From the NCBI RefSeq assembly GCF_002844575.1, contig NZ_PIQO01000003.1:124001-188000 (forward strand): a stretch of DNA of 64,000 nt. Direction: 5' to 3'. Positions 52,217 to 60,582 of this stretch are shown here, piece by piece (position 1 is the stretch's first letter; each line of letters begins with the position of its first letter). The notes below the pieces were generated by a model. The model saw only the letters and a program-made list of their open reading frames with translations, had not been told where the DNA came from and made no database searches. The position numbers were made by a program, and so were the translations under genes. The stretch comes from Heyndrickxia camelliae (lineage in GTDB: Bacteria > Bacillota > Bacilli > Bacillales > Bacillaceae_C).

Positions 52217-53191
52217 ATGAAAAAAAATATATTAGTTATTCATACTGGCGGGACAATATCTATGTTTGAAGATCATGAGACTGGAGCAGTGAAACCAGGA
52301 GAAGAAAATCCATTAACATCACAAACTTCGACTCTTTCTGATCTCGCTAATTTAATCATTAAGGAACCTTTTAATCTTCCTTCACCACATATTACTACCA
52401 ATGAAATGTTATTTTTAAAGGATATGATTATGGAGGAATATCAAAATAATCAAATAGATGGAGTTGTGATTACCCATGGAACAGACACATTAGAAGAAAC
52501 CGCATATTTTCTTGATTTGACAATTCCTCATGATTTTCCGATTGTAGTTACAGGTGCAATGCGATCAAGCAATGAAATTGGTTCTGATGGATTATATAAC
52601 TTGATATCATCCATTCGTGTTGCTGAATGTGATGGTGCAAAAGGAAAAGGCGTCCTAGTTGTATTAAATGATGAAATTCATACAGCAAAAAATGTTACAA
52701 AAACCCATACTAGTAATGTCTCAACCTTTCAAAGTCCTCAATATGGACCAATTGGCATCGTTGCTAAACAAGGAATCATTTTCCATCATCAGCCTACTGA
52801 TAGAGAATTTTACAGCATAAACAATATTTCAAAGAAAGTGGCATTAATAAAGGCACATGCTGGAATGGATTCTTCTCTACTTTTCGCTATAAAAGATATG
52901 CAATATGATGGAGTTGTGATTGAAGCCTTAGGACAAGGGAATTTACCTCCTGCTACAGTTGAAGGAGTCCAATCGCTGATAGATGAAAATATTCCTGTTG
53001 TTGTTGTATCTCGCTGTTTTAATGGAATTGTACAAGATGTTTATGGGTATGAAGGCGGAGGAAAAAGGTTGAAAGAAATGGGTGCCATTTTTTCAAACGG
53101 CCTCAATGGCCAAAAAGCAAGGATTAAACTCCTCATAACACTATCCTACACACAAAATATTAAAGAGATTGAAGAAATTTTTCATCATTAA
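52217..53191 (+). CDS. ansA: L-asparaginase
   Basis: Hydrolyses L-asparagine to aspartate and ammonia. The 324-residue protein has both catalytic threonine signatures, HTGGTIS near residue 11 and THGTDTLEET near residue 88, and the Lys of TGAMRSSNE-following region. There is no signal peptide, so it is cytosolic. ATG follows GGAGGAAA. It is a monocistronic + strand gene between prsW and ypdA. High asparaginase capacity is of interest because asnS is decayed at its usual place. Confidence 0.93.
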   Translation: MKKNILVIHTGGTISMFEDHETGAVKPGEENPLTSQTSTLSDLANLIIKEPFNLPSPHITTNEMLFLKDMIMEEYQNNQIDGVVITHGTDTLEETAYFLDLTIPHDFPIVVTGAMRSSNEIGSDGLYNLISSIRVAECDGAKGKGVLVVLNDEIHTAKNVTKTHTSNVSTFQSPQYGPIGIVAKQGIIFHHQPTDREFYSINNISKKVALIKAHAGMDSSLLFAIKDMQYDGVVIEALGQGNLPPATVEGVQSLIDENIPVVVVSRCFNGIVQDVYGYEGGGKRLKEMGAIFSNGLNGQKARIKLLITLSYTQNIKEIEEIFHH

Positions 53192-53194
53192 AAA

Positions 53195-53228
53195 ATAAAA
53201 ACTCCCGCTTATGGGAGTTTCATTTTTA
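53195..53228. terminator. Bidirectional terminator between ansA and ypdA
   Basis: Stem AAACTCCC / GGGAGTTT with a 6-base loop and T-rich flanks on each strand, between convergent genes. Confidence 0.85.
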
Positions 53229-54188
53229 TTCACGATTTTTTATTGCATTGGCAATGAGTCCACCATGGAACCGTCCATTTTCAATAAAGATTTCATTTGC
53301 ATTATTACCCGCAGCTATAACACCCGCGATAAAAATTCCTGGGATATTAGTTTCCATTGTTTCTTCATCAAAATTTGGTTTTCCGGTTTCTTGATCTATA
53401 GTAACACCCATATTTTGGATAAAATGATGATCTGGATGGTAACCGGTCATCGCAAATACAAAATCATTTTTAATTTCCTTTTTTATTCCATTTACTTCAT
53501 AAATCAAACTTTTATCTTTTATTTCTACCACATTTGCCTTAAATTCCATTCGAATCGCCCCGTTACGGATAAGGGAGTCAAACTCTGGCAAAATCCATGG
53601 CTTTACACTTTGGGAATACTCACTTCCTCGATATAAAACGGTAACTCTTGCTCCCGCCTTATTTAATTCAATGGCTGCATCAACTGCAGAATTCTTTCCA
53701 CCAATAACGGTTACATCCATGTCGAAGAAAGGATGTGGCTCCTTAAAATAATGTAAGACCTTATCTAAATCTTCTCCAGGGATATTCATATAATTTGGGT
53801 GATCATAATAACCGGTTGCTACAATTACATACGGTGTGCAATATTGACCTTTTGAGGTATTTACAATAAATATATTGTTTTCCTTTTCTACATTCATTAC
53901 CATTTCGTAACGATTTACTCTAATATTTTTTCTTTTCGTTACTTCCCGATAATAAGTTAATGCTTGATTCCGCTTTGGTTTTAAGTTTTCTGTAATAAAA
54001 GGAACTTCCCCAATCTCTAATTTTTCGCTTGAACTAAAAAAGGTTTGGTGTGTTGGATAATGGTAAATAGAATTTACTATATTCCCCTTTTCGATAATCA
54101 GCGGATTCTTTCCGATGTCTTGCAGTGCAATTGCTGCTGCTAAACCACACGGACCGCCACCTACAATAATACAATCCTCTTGTTGCAT
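53226..54188 (-). CDS. ypdA: Bacilliredoxin/bacillithiol disulfide reductase YpdA (Bdr)
   Basis: NADPH-dependent flavoprotein that recycles oxidised bacillithiol. The 320-residue protein has the FAD motif GGGPCGLAAAIAL, the NADPH motif VIGGKNSAVDAAIEL, and Cys14, the same position as the active-site Cys of S. aureus YpdA. ATG 54188 has GAGGTG 6 bases upstream; the GTG at 54197 overlaps that site. It completes the bacillithiol set with bshA and bshB1. Confidence 0.95.
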   Translation of the reverse strand: MQQEDCIIVGGGPCGLAAAIALQDIGKNPLIIEKGNIVNSIYHYPTHQTFFSSSEKLEIGEVPFITENLKPKRNQALTYYREVTKRKNIRVNRYEMVMNVEKENNIFIVNTSKGQYCTPYVIVATGYYDHPNYMNIPGEDLDKVLHYFKEPHPFFDMDVTVIGGKNSAVDAAIELNKAGARVTVLYRGSEYSQSVKPWILPEFDSLIRNGAIRMEFKANVVEIKDKSLIYEVNGIKKEIKNDFVFAMTGYHPDHHFIQNMGVTIDQETGKPNFDEETMETNIPGIFIAGVIAAGNNANEIFIENGRFHGGLIANAIKNRE

Positions 54189-54291
54189 AAGTTTCACCTC
54201 TATAATTACACTAAAAATCAGTACTAATTTAATAATTACGATTTCTAATTAATTCGCCCTCAGGCGCATGTAAACAGTATTTATCATAAAT

Positions 54292-54335
54292 GAAAAGAAA
54301 TCCCCTATCAACATGATAGGAGATTTCCTTTTTTC
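54292..54335 (-). terminator. Terminator after gudB
   Basis: A 14-bp stem GAAATCCCCTATCA / TGATAGGAGATTTC (one mismatch) with a 3-base loop. T-rich flanks on both strands. Confidence 0.85.
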
Positions 54336-54402
54336 CTGCAATGAAATTGATTGGAAAAGATAATTAAAATAAGTCCGGCAATAATGTAAAGGTTAGAATA
54401 AA

Positions 54403-55680
54403 TTAAATCCAACCTCTAAAACGTGAGGCTTCCGCTGCTTTTCGAACTCCAACCATATATGCCGCAAGTCTCATATCTACTCTTCTAGTTTGTGCTGTAT
54501 TATAAACATTTTCAAAAGAATGCACTAATACTTTTTCAAGTTTCTCATCAATTTCTTCTTCTGACCAATAATAACCTTGATTATTTTGTACCCACTCGAA
54601 GTAAGAAACGGTAACTCCACCTGAAGAGGCTAAAACATCAGGAACTAATAATATACCTCGTTCTGTTAAAATACGCGTCGCTTCAAGAGTCGTTGGGCCA
54701 TTTGCAGCCTCTACAACAATTTGTGCACGAATATTATGTGCATTTTCTTCTGTGATTTGGTTTTCAATCGCTGCTGGAACGAGAATATCACAATCTAATT
54801 CCAATAATTCTTTATTTGTTATTGTATTATCAAAAAGTTTTGTAACTGTCCCAAAACTATCTCTTCGATCAAGTAAATAATCTATATCTAGCCCGTCTGG
54901 ATCATAAAGTGCACCATAAGCATCAGATATTCCGATGACTTTTGCACCCTCGTCATGCATGAATTTGGATAAAAAGCTTCCTGCGTTACCGAATCCTTGA
55001 ACAACTACACGTGCGCCTTTGAGGTTTATGCCTTTGCGTTTTGCAGCTTCATGAATACAAATCGTAACACCTTTTGCAGTTGCAGATTCACGGCCATGAG
55101 ATCCACCCAGTACTAATGGCTTTCCAGTAATAAATCCAGGAGAATTAAATTCATCGATACGGCTGTACTCGTCCATCATCCATGCCATAATTTGTGAATT
55201 CGTGAATACATCAGGTGCTGGGATATCCTTGGTAGGACCAACAATTTGACTGATAGCCCGAACATATCCGCGACTCAAAGCCTCAAGCTCTCGGAAAGAC
55301 ATTTCACGAGGATCACAAATAATGCCTCCCTTTCCTCCTCCATACGGCAGATTCACAATTCCACACTTTAATGTCATCCAGATGGATAGTGCCTTTACTT
55401 CATTTTCTGTTACATTTGGATGAAAGCGAATTCCGCCTTTTGTAGGACCCACGGCATCATTATGCTGTGCACGATATCCGGTAAATATTTTGGTGGTACC
55501 ATCATCCATTCGAACCGGTATCTTAACTGTTAACATTCTCATAGGTTCTTTTAACAATTCGTACACTTCTTCAGGATATCCGAGTTTTTCTAATGCCTCA
55601 TGGATAACTGTTTGTGTTGATTTTAAAACATCATGTTTTTCTTCTAATGCTTTTTGTTCTGCACCCTTCTCGGCTGCCAT
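54403..55680 (-). CDS. gudB: NAD-specific glutamate dehydrogenase
   Basis: Catabolic oxidative deamination of glutamate to 2-oxoglutarate. The 425-residue protein has KGGIRFHPN, the substrate-binding Lys regions GGGKGGI and IPAPDVFTNSQ, and the Rossmann GFGNAGS. The length matches active RocG/GudB. I see no tandem duplication like the one that inactivates gudB in laboratory B. subtilis 168. ATG follows GGAGG. Position between ypdA and mecB matches B. subtilis gudB. Confidence 0.95.
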   Translation of the reverse strand: MAAEKGAEQKALEEKHDVLKSTQTVIHEALEKLGYPEEVYELLKEPMRMLTVKIPVRMDDGTTKIFTGYRAQHNDAVGPTKGGIRFHPNVTENEVKALSIWMTLKCGIVNLPYGGGKGGIICDPREMSFRELEALSRGYVRAISQIVGPTKDIPAPDVFTNSQIMAWMMDEYSRIDEFNSPGFITGKPLVLGGSHGRESATAKGVTICIHEAAKRKGINLKGARVVVQGFGNAGSFLSKFMHDEGAKVIGISDAYGALYDPDGLDIDYLLDRRDSFGTVTKLFDNTITNKELLELDCDILVPAAIENQITEENAHNIRAQIVVEAANGPTTLEATRILTERGILLVPDVLASSGGVTVSYFEWVQNNQGYYWSEEEIDEKLEKVLVHSFENVYNTAQTRRVDMRLAAYMVGVRKAAEASRFRGWI

Positions 55681-55817
55681 TATTGCAAACCTCCTAAATA
55701 TTCACTCTGTAATAAAAGTATCAGCCTTTCAGACATAGTATACACTTTTAGTACATGATTGCAATATATAAAATAATACTTTTTAATATTTTGTAACCGT
55801 TGCCATTCTAACCATAA

Positions 55818-55851
55818 CAAAAAAGGAAGTTCATTTGCATGAGACCTCCTT
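55818..55851 (-). terminator. Probable terminator after mecB
   Basis: Stem AAGGAGG / CTTCCTT with one mismatch, and a TTTTTTGTT tail on the minus strand, 15 bases past the mecB stop. Confidence 0.55.
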
Positions 55852-55865
55852 GAGTAATTTTTTTA

Positions 55866-56417
55866 TTATTTTGAAAAATAGCTCACGATAACATCTAATG
55901 CATACTGAGAAATAATCGGCAATCCGTACTCTTCCAAAAATTCAGCCGAGATGTTCGTTTGTGTTCCATATTCTTCACATAAAAACGTTAACGACTGCAA
56001 ATCATTTGAGTGAATTATTAAGTAATATTGATTTTCAAATTGTAGAAGCTTACTATCTATATTTAACTTTAAATTTTCTACACACAAGGACAGCAAAATA
56101 ACGTCTTCAATGGACTCAAAACAATATATACCATATTGGTTGGTATGATTATTGGCAGTATCCTCTTCCACTACATCAGTTATTTCGTCCATCGTTAATA
56201 TTAATACAATTTCCTTTGGGTTCAGAGAAAAAATTTCAATGGAGATGGAATCTGTCATCTCAAAATGATATTCTTCCTTCGCAACCTCCACCATTTCATC
56301 AAATAAATCATGCCAAATAAAGGATTCCAATCCTTCTTCCAGGAACCCTTTTTTTACTAGTTCCTCAAACGTAATCGAGTACTTTAATTTGTTTTGTGAT
56401 AAACGTTCTAACTTCAT
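55866..56417 (-). CDS. mecB: ClpC adaptor protein MecB (YpbH)
   Basis: Paralogue of MecA, an adaptor delivering substrates to the ClpCP protease. The 183-residue protein starts MKLERLSQNKLKYSITFEEL like MecA/YpbH, and ends with a MecA-like C-terminal domain that binds ClpC. Overall similarity to B. subtilis YpbH is moderate, so substrate range may differ. ATG follows GGGGGCGAAG. Order gudB-mecB-ypbG matches B. subtilis. Confidence 0.88.
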   Translation of the reverse strand: MKLERLSQNKLKYSITFEELVKKGFLEEGLESFIWHDLFDEMVEVAKEEYHFEMTDSISIEIFSLNPKEIVLILTMDEITDVVEEDTANNHTNQYGIYCFESIEDVILLSLCVENLKLNIDSKLLQFENQYYLIIHSNDLQSLTFLCEEYGTQTNISAEFLEEYGLPIISQYALDVIVSYFSK

Positions 56418-56512
56418 TTAACTTCGCCCCCTGAACTTTGGCTCTTATCACCATAGTATGAAAAGGGCGTTAGATGGTTCATTTCAATTCCATTTATGAA
56501 AAGCTGTTCGTT

Positions 56513-57277
56513 TTATTCCTTTTTTATCGTGATGAAATGTGCTTCAGGCTTTGCACCAAGTCTTAAAGGCAGCATACTTGTTCCATAGCCATTGCTTACA
56601 AATAATGTAGTAACAGCTGATTTATATATCCCGCCCTTTCGATATGGGGTAAACCCCAAAACCTGGATTTGACCGCCATGTGTATGCCCGCTCATAACAA
56701 AAGAAATATTATCTTCTTCACTCATTTTCGCTATAATATCGGGGTTATGACTTATCAGCAATTTAAAATCTGCAAACTCTGTACCATGTAAAGCTAAATC
56801 TAACCGATCATTTTCCTGTGATAAGTCATCAATTCCTAATATAGCGATGGAGTCTCCATTCGGTGCCCGAAAAATGACTGATTCATTTCTCAACACTCTT
56901 ACCTGGTATTCCTTTAAAATTTTCAGTAATTTAGACTCCTCTACTTCATAATCATTATTTCCCCAAACAAAAAAAAGCGGGCCTATTCTTTTAAGTAATT
57001 GTAAATTATACTCCACTCTGCTTACTGGTACTCCTTTTTCTAGCAAATCTCCTCCTATTATAACAAGATCCGCTTGTTTTTCGAGGTTACTTATCATTGC
57101 TTCCTGAACTTTTCGGCGATGAATATCAGAAATAAAAAATATTTTCATATCTTTAAATCCAGCTGGATAATCCGGAAAAGTAATTGTCTGATGTAATACT
57201 TGATTTAAAGATGCTTCTTTAAACATGTAAAATATTAACAGTAAAATAAGAATTAAGATAACCAATATTTGTACCAT
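56513..57277 (-). CDS. ypbG: Membrane-anchored metallophosphoesterase YpbG
   Basis: A 254-residue calcineurin-like phosphoesterase with an N-terminal membrane helix (residues 2-20) and the metal motifs ISDIHRRK (DxH), GGDLLEKG (GDxxxxG), GNNDYE (GNHD-like) and SGHTHGGQ. It may hydrolyse a nucleotide or phospholipid headgroup; the substrate is not known. ATG follows GGAGGTAATGG. The upstream region carries a structured element with a terminator hairpin. Confidence 0.9.
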   Translation of the reverse strand: MVQILVILILILLLIFYMFKEASLNQVLHQTITFPDYPAGFKDMKIFFISDIHRRKVQEAMISNLEKQADLVIIGGDLLEKGVPVSRVEYNLQLLKRIGPLFFVWGNNDYEVEESKLLKILKEYQVRVLRNESVIFRAPNGDSIAILGIDDLSQENDRLDLALHGTEFADFKLLISHNPDIIAKMSEEDNISFVMSGHTHGGQIQVLGFTPYRKGGIYKSAVTTLFVSNGYGTSMLPLRLGAKPEAHFITIKKE

Positions 57278-57358
57278 CCATTACCTCCAAAATATGGAAC
57301 AATCAAATCATAAAAATTAAAGTAGATATTCCAGTTTAATATTTATATACATGATAAT

Positions 57359-57470
57359 AAAAATCCTCCCTGGCGTGAGAGGAGTCCATAAACAATCTTT
57401 CGTACATAATTTTAGTCGTGATGGAAGCGTGCTAGTTTTTTCCACTATTTCAGATTCACTCCCCCGACTG
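57359..57470 (-). ncRNA. Structured leader or small RNA upstream of ypbG
   Basis: Minus strand: outer pair AGTCG (57469-57465) / CGACT (57418-57414) encloses TGGAA (57444-57440) / TTCCA (57426-57422). It is followed by the intrinsic terminator TCCTCTC - ACGCCA - GGGAGGA and T5 (57383 down to 57359). GGGGAG (57464-57459) can pair with CTCCTC (57384-57379) and would block the terminator stem. The 57278-57616 interval otherwise holds the cotJ promoter and no gene. Confidence 0.5.
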
Positions 57471-57557
57471 TTTATCAATTCATTTTTAATACCTCAATAA
57501 ATTCAAATAATTTCTTTAATCTAAAATTACAATTTAGTCTGTCCCCTAAAATTAAAG

Positions 57558-57586
57558 ACATTTTATATATTCATTTCCCATACACT
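57558..57586 (+). promoter_or_regulatory. Sigma-E-type promoter of cotJABC
   Basis: ACATTTT - 14 bases - CATACACT. The -10 matches the sigma-E consensus CATACAnT exactly and the -35 fits 5 of 7 positions of KMATATT. It lies 31 bases upstream of cotJA, which is sigma-E dependent in B. subtilis. Confidence 0.7.
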
Positions 57587-57616
57587 TAAATAGGTAATGC
57601 ATAAGGAGGGGAAAAA

Positions 57617-57835
57617 ATGTCTTCAAATTATAAAAGCTATAAACCATTTGTTAGTCCATTCGATCCATGTCCACCAATTTTAGAAAAAACCTATTCTACC
57701 CCACCCCAATTATATATGGGATTTCAACCGCCAAATTTACCACAATTTTCACCGCTTGAAGCTTTAAAAACAGGGACATTATGGAAACCATTTTATGATC
57801 CTTATTATAGTCCATACGAAAGAGCGAGGGAGTGA
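57617..57835 (+). CDS. cotJA: Spore coat associated protein CotJA
   Basis: A 72-residue Pro- and Tyr-rich protein (FVSPFDPCPPI, LEALKTGTLWKPFYDPY) typical of CotJA. It helps assemble the CotJ proteins in the spore coat. ATG follows AAGGAGGGG. First gene of cotJA-cotJB-cotJC. In B. subtilis this operon lies elsewhere, so its place between ypbG and ypbF is a local difference. Confidence 0.93.
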   Translation: MSSNYKSYKPFVSPFDPCPPILEKTYSTPPQLYMGFQPPNLPQFSPLEALKTGTLWKPFYDPYYSPYERARE

Positions 57836-57842
57836 TTAATTC

Positions 57843-58103
57843 ATGAAAGAATTACCGCCTGAATATTATCAAATGCTGGAAGAAATCCAAGCACTTGATT
57901 TTGTTATTGTGGAATTAACCTTATATTTAGATACCCATCCAGATGATCATGAAGCCATTCAACAATATAATATGCTAATTAAGCAAAGAAAACCGTTAAG
58001 AAAGGAGTTTGAAAAACGCTTCGGTTCACTAACAAGTTTTGGCTATAGTTATTCTCATTATCCGTGGGAATGGAAAGAAGCACCGTGGCCATGGCAAGTA
58101 TAA
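57843..58103 (+). CDS. cotJB: Spore coat protein CotJB
   Basis: An 86-residue protein with the CotJB pattern: N-terminal YYQMLEEIQALDFVIVELTLYLDTHP, helical middle, and aromatic tail WEWKEAPWPWQV. Spore coat component associated with CotJA and CotJC. ATG lies 7 bases after the cotJA stop, with GAGGGAGTG within the cotJA end. Confidence 0.94.
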   Translation: MKELPPEYYQMLEEIQALDFVIVELTLYLDTHPDDHEAIQQYNMLIKQRKPLRKEFEKRFGSLTSFGYSYSHYPWEWKEAPWPWQV

Positions 58104-58136
58104 ATATTTCATTTCAAAAGGAGTGATCAGAAGAAT

Positions 58137-58706
58137 ATGTGGGTATATGAAAAAAAGCTTCAATATCCAGTAAGAGTTAGCACATGTAATCCTATGCTTG
58201 CAAAATTCCTTATTGAACAATATGGCGGTGCAGATGGGGAACTAGCAGCAGCTTTGCGCTATCTAAATCAGCGCTACACCATTCCTGATAAAGTAATCGG
58301 ACTTTTGAATGATATTGGAACCGAAGAATTTGCTCATTTAGAAATGATCGCTACGATGGTCTATAAGCTAACAAAAGACGCGACACCAGACCAATTAAAA
58401 CAAGCTGGACTGGCATCACATTATGTTGACCATGATTCAGCTTTATTTTATCACAATGCTGCTGGTGTACCGTGGACAGCTACGTATATTCAAGCAAAAG
58501 GTGATCCGATAGCAGATCTATATGAAGATATTGCTGCAGAAGAAAAGGCAAGAGCTACGTATCAATGGATAATCAATATGAGTGATGATCCTGATTTAAA
58601 TGATGGATTAAGATTTTTACGTGAAAGAGAAATTGTCCATTCCCAGCGCTTTCGTGAGGCAGTAGAAATTATCAAAGAAGATAGGGAGAAAAGGAAATTT
58701 TTTTAG
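58137..58706 (+). CDS. cotJC: Spore coat protein CotJC, manganese catalase-like
   Basis: A 189-residue ferritin-like four-helix protein of the manganese catalase family. Di-metal ligand candidates lie in YGGADGELAAALRY, GTEEFAHLEM, DIAAEEKARATYQW and REREIVHSQRF, so the metal site seems complete. It may protect spores from peroxide. ATG 58137 follows AAAGGAGTGATC. Last gene of cotJABC. Confidence 0.94.
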   Translation: MWVYEKKLQYPVRVSTCNPMLAKFLIEQYGGADGELAAALRYLNQRYTIPDKVIGLLNDIGTEEFAHLEMIATMVYKLTKDATPDQLKQAGLASHYVDHDSALFYHNAAGVPWTATYIQAKGDPIADLYEDIAAEEKARATYQWIINMSDDPDLNDGLRFLREREIVHSQRFREAVEIIKEDREKRKFF

Positions 58707-58712
58707 AACTCC

Positions 58713-59168
58713 CTATTTAGCTTCATGATATAAATTAATATCATATTGTTTTTTCATCATTTCAAATATCTCATGACGTGTTTTCCATGCTTCTTCTTTC
58801 CAAAGATCTTTGCTTCTATCGATGATTTCACATCGCAATTCATGGTACTCTTTTTCATATTTTTCTTTTTTGTCATAAAGAACCTTCGTTGCTCCTAAAA
58901 AAAAGACGGCAAGAAATAAGAAAAACATATGATTTTGGTTGTTAAAGATGATGGAAAAAATCTCAAAAAAAGAATAGGAATAAGGCTGTAAAACTATATG
59001 GTACATGAGATATAAGATGGTAAAACAGTAAAAAACACTTATCCACAAAAGATAAAAATGGTAACTTTTGTATCTATCGAATTTTCTTTTTTTATTCACA
59101 ACATTTTGCAGCATTTGTTTTGTTGCTTTATCCGTCCTATCACTTAAATTTAAAATGGAAGAGTCCAT
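58713..59168 (-). CDS. ypbF: YpbF, DUF2663 membrane protein
   Basis: A 151-residue protein with two membrane helices (about residues 38-60 and 78-96) flanked by charged helical ends, as in B. subtilis YpbF (DUF2663). No enzyme motif. ATG follows GGGAGGTGATGATGA. It is convergent with cotJC, 6 bases apart, without a clear terminator between them. Function unknown. Confidence 0.83.
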   Translation of the reverse strand: MDSSILNLSDRTDKATKQMLQNVVNKKRKFDRYKSYHFYLLWISVFYCFTILYLMYHIVLQPYSYSFFEIFSIIFNNQNHMFFLFLAVFFLGATKVLYDKKEKYEKEYHELRCEIIDRSKDLWKEEAWKTRHEIFEMMKKQYDINLYHEAK

Positions 59169-59235
59169 TCATCATCACCTCCCGGCCTTAACACTCTTAG
59201 TATATTTTATGAGGCTGTCCTATAACTATGTCAGG

Positions 59236-59284
59236 GAAAAGAAAAAGAGCAGCAATTTTTTGTGAAAAATAGCTGCTCTTTTTC
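59236..59284 (-). terminator. Terminator after ypbE
   Basis: A 13-bp perfect stem GAAAAAGAGCAGC / GCTGCTCTTTTTC with a T-rich 18-base loop, overlapping the ypbE stop region. Confidence 0.8.
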
Positions 59285-59980
59285 TTATTTTGGTAATGGT
59301 ATTTGCAAGGTTTGGCCAACTTGTATTTCATTATTGACAATATGATTCTGCTCAATAATTTTTGCTATGCCATCCTTTGAATGGTAATATTTCATAGCGA
59401 TACTAAACAATGTTTCCTTCGGCTGAACAACATGATTTATCATTTGGATATCGGAAGTATCATTTGTTTGCACACTTGTTGCTTGTTCTCTATTATCTGA
59501 CACCTTTTGCTCCTGGTTTACTTCCTCCACCTTATTTTTCGTATTTTGGACTGTAGTTGTTCCATTCTTGGTAATGTTGTGAGTTGAATCAGAATTGTGA
59601 TCATTTATGATTGCATCTTCATTTGACTTTTTATCCGTATTCGCCACTATTTTTTTATCTTGAGAAGAATCATGATTATCTGTTTCATATAAAACTTCCT
59701 CCCCGCCTGGAGATTCCAAAGAGCCTGTTTTTAACGGCGATTGGTGATGAGAAAAATATGTATAGGCAACAATAGTACTGATGGGTAATAGAATAAAAAA
59801 TGTTAAAAGTACCTTTAATAAAGGGAAGTTTCTTTTTTTCTTTTTCTTCCGCTTCTTAGAATGATGGAGTTCCATCCGCGAAAGAATTACTTCTTCTCCA
59901 TCGTTATCAACTATATTATTTACCTTCTCCAGCCTTTGTTTCTTCTTTTCAACCTGGTCGATATATGTTTCAGAATACAT
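59285..59980 (-). CDS. ypbE: LysM-domain membrane protein YpbE
   Basis: A 231-residue protein with a basic cytosolic N-terminus (KKRKKKKKRN near residue 42), one membrane helix (about 51-73), a long Asn/Asp/Lys-rich linker and a C-terminal LysM domain (about 182-229, HVVQPKETLFSIAMKYY). It probably binds peptidoglycan from the membrane. ATG follows GGGGGATT. Order ypbD-ypbE-ypbF matches B. subtilis. Confidence 0.88.
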   Translation of the reverse strand: MYSETYIDQVEKKKQRLEKVNNIVDNDGEEVILSRMELHHSKKRKKKKKRNFPLLKVLLTFFILLPISTIVAYTYFSHHQSPLKTGSLESPGGEEVLYETDNHDSSQDKKIVANTDKKSNEDAIINDHNSDSTHNITKNGTTTVQNTKNKVEEVNQEQKVSDNREQATSVQTNDTSDIQMINHVVQPKETLFSIAMKYYHSKDGIAKIIEQNHIVNNEIQVGQTLQIPLPK

Positions 59981-59993
59981 ATAATCCCCCTAT

Positions 59994-60572
59994 TCATTTC
60001 TTCCTTAGCTTAATTGCAATGCCTAAAAACAAATCAATGATGAAATGCATAGTGATAGTTGTAAGCAAATGATGATCGGAAAACTCATAAACAGCACCGA
60101 TCCAAAAACTAAGAATGACGATGTTAATAATAAGAAACCAATGTCCCCAATACCTAATATGAACTAATGCAAAGATGATACTACCGACAATTATTCCGAA
60201 ATGGGTTTGTATAATTCCGCGAAACAATACTTCTTCACAAAACGCAATTAATAGGGTTAAACCGATAATCTCAAAAACAGATCGACTTTGAAATATCTTT
60301 TCATTAATCCCACCATCATCGTAATAACTCTGCGGTAACACTTTCATTAGAAATAAATCTAGAATCACTACCAATATCCCATTTGGGATTCCTATTACAT
60401 ATATAGACGAATCAAATCGAAAAAGGTTGAAAAATGAAGATATATCTTTTATAAAAAATATACCTAAAATAATAGAAATCGTTAATAGGACTATTTGAGT
60501 AGCAATGATATGAAATGTTAATTCTTTTTTGGAAAGCTGCCCGATGATTTCCGCCTGATTCATTTTTTTCAT
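59994..60572 (-). CDS. ypbD: CPBP-family intramembrane metalloprotease YpbD
   Basis: A 192-residue protein with about six membrane helices and the CPBP/Abi motifs: EEVLFRG (EExxxR), FALVHIRYWG (FxxxH) and HFIIDLF (HxxxD/N). It is probably a Rce1-like intramembrane protease or a relative that binds prenyl substrates; no substrate is known. ATG follows AAAGTGATG; a second ATG three codons on is possible. Confidence 0.87.
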   Translation of the reverse strand: MKKMNQAEIIGQLSKKELTFHIIATQIVLLTISIILGIFFIKDISSFFNLFRFDSSIYVIGIPNGILVVILDLFLMKVLPQSYYDDGGINEKIFQSRSVFEIIGLTLLIAFCEEVLFRGIIQTHFGIIVGSIIFALVHIRYWGHWFLIINIVILSFWIGAVYEFSDHHLLTTITMHFIIDLFLGIAIKLRKK

Positions 60573-60582
60573 GTAAATAACA

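Noticed and set aside
53211-53636. 141-residue + strand frame after the asparaginase
   Set aside because: It lies wholly antisense to ypdA and begins inside the bidirectional terminator.
54403-55680. Cryptic gudB with an inactivating tandem duplication, as in B. subtilis 168
   Set aside because: The protein has normal length and no 3-codon duplication in the active-site region, so it should be active.
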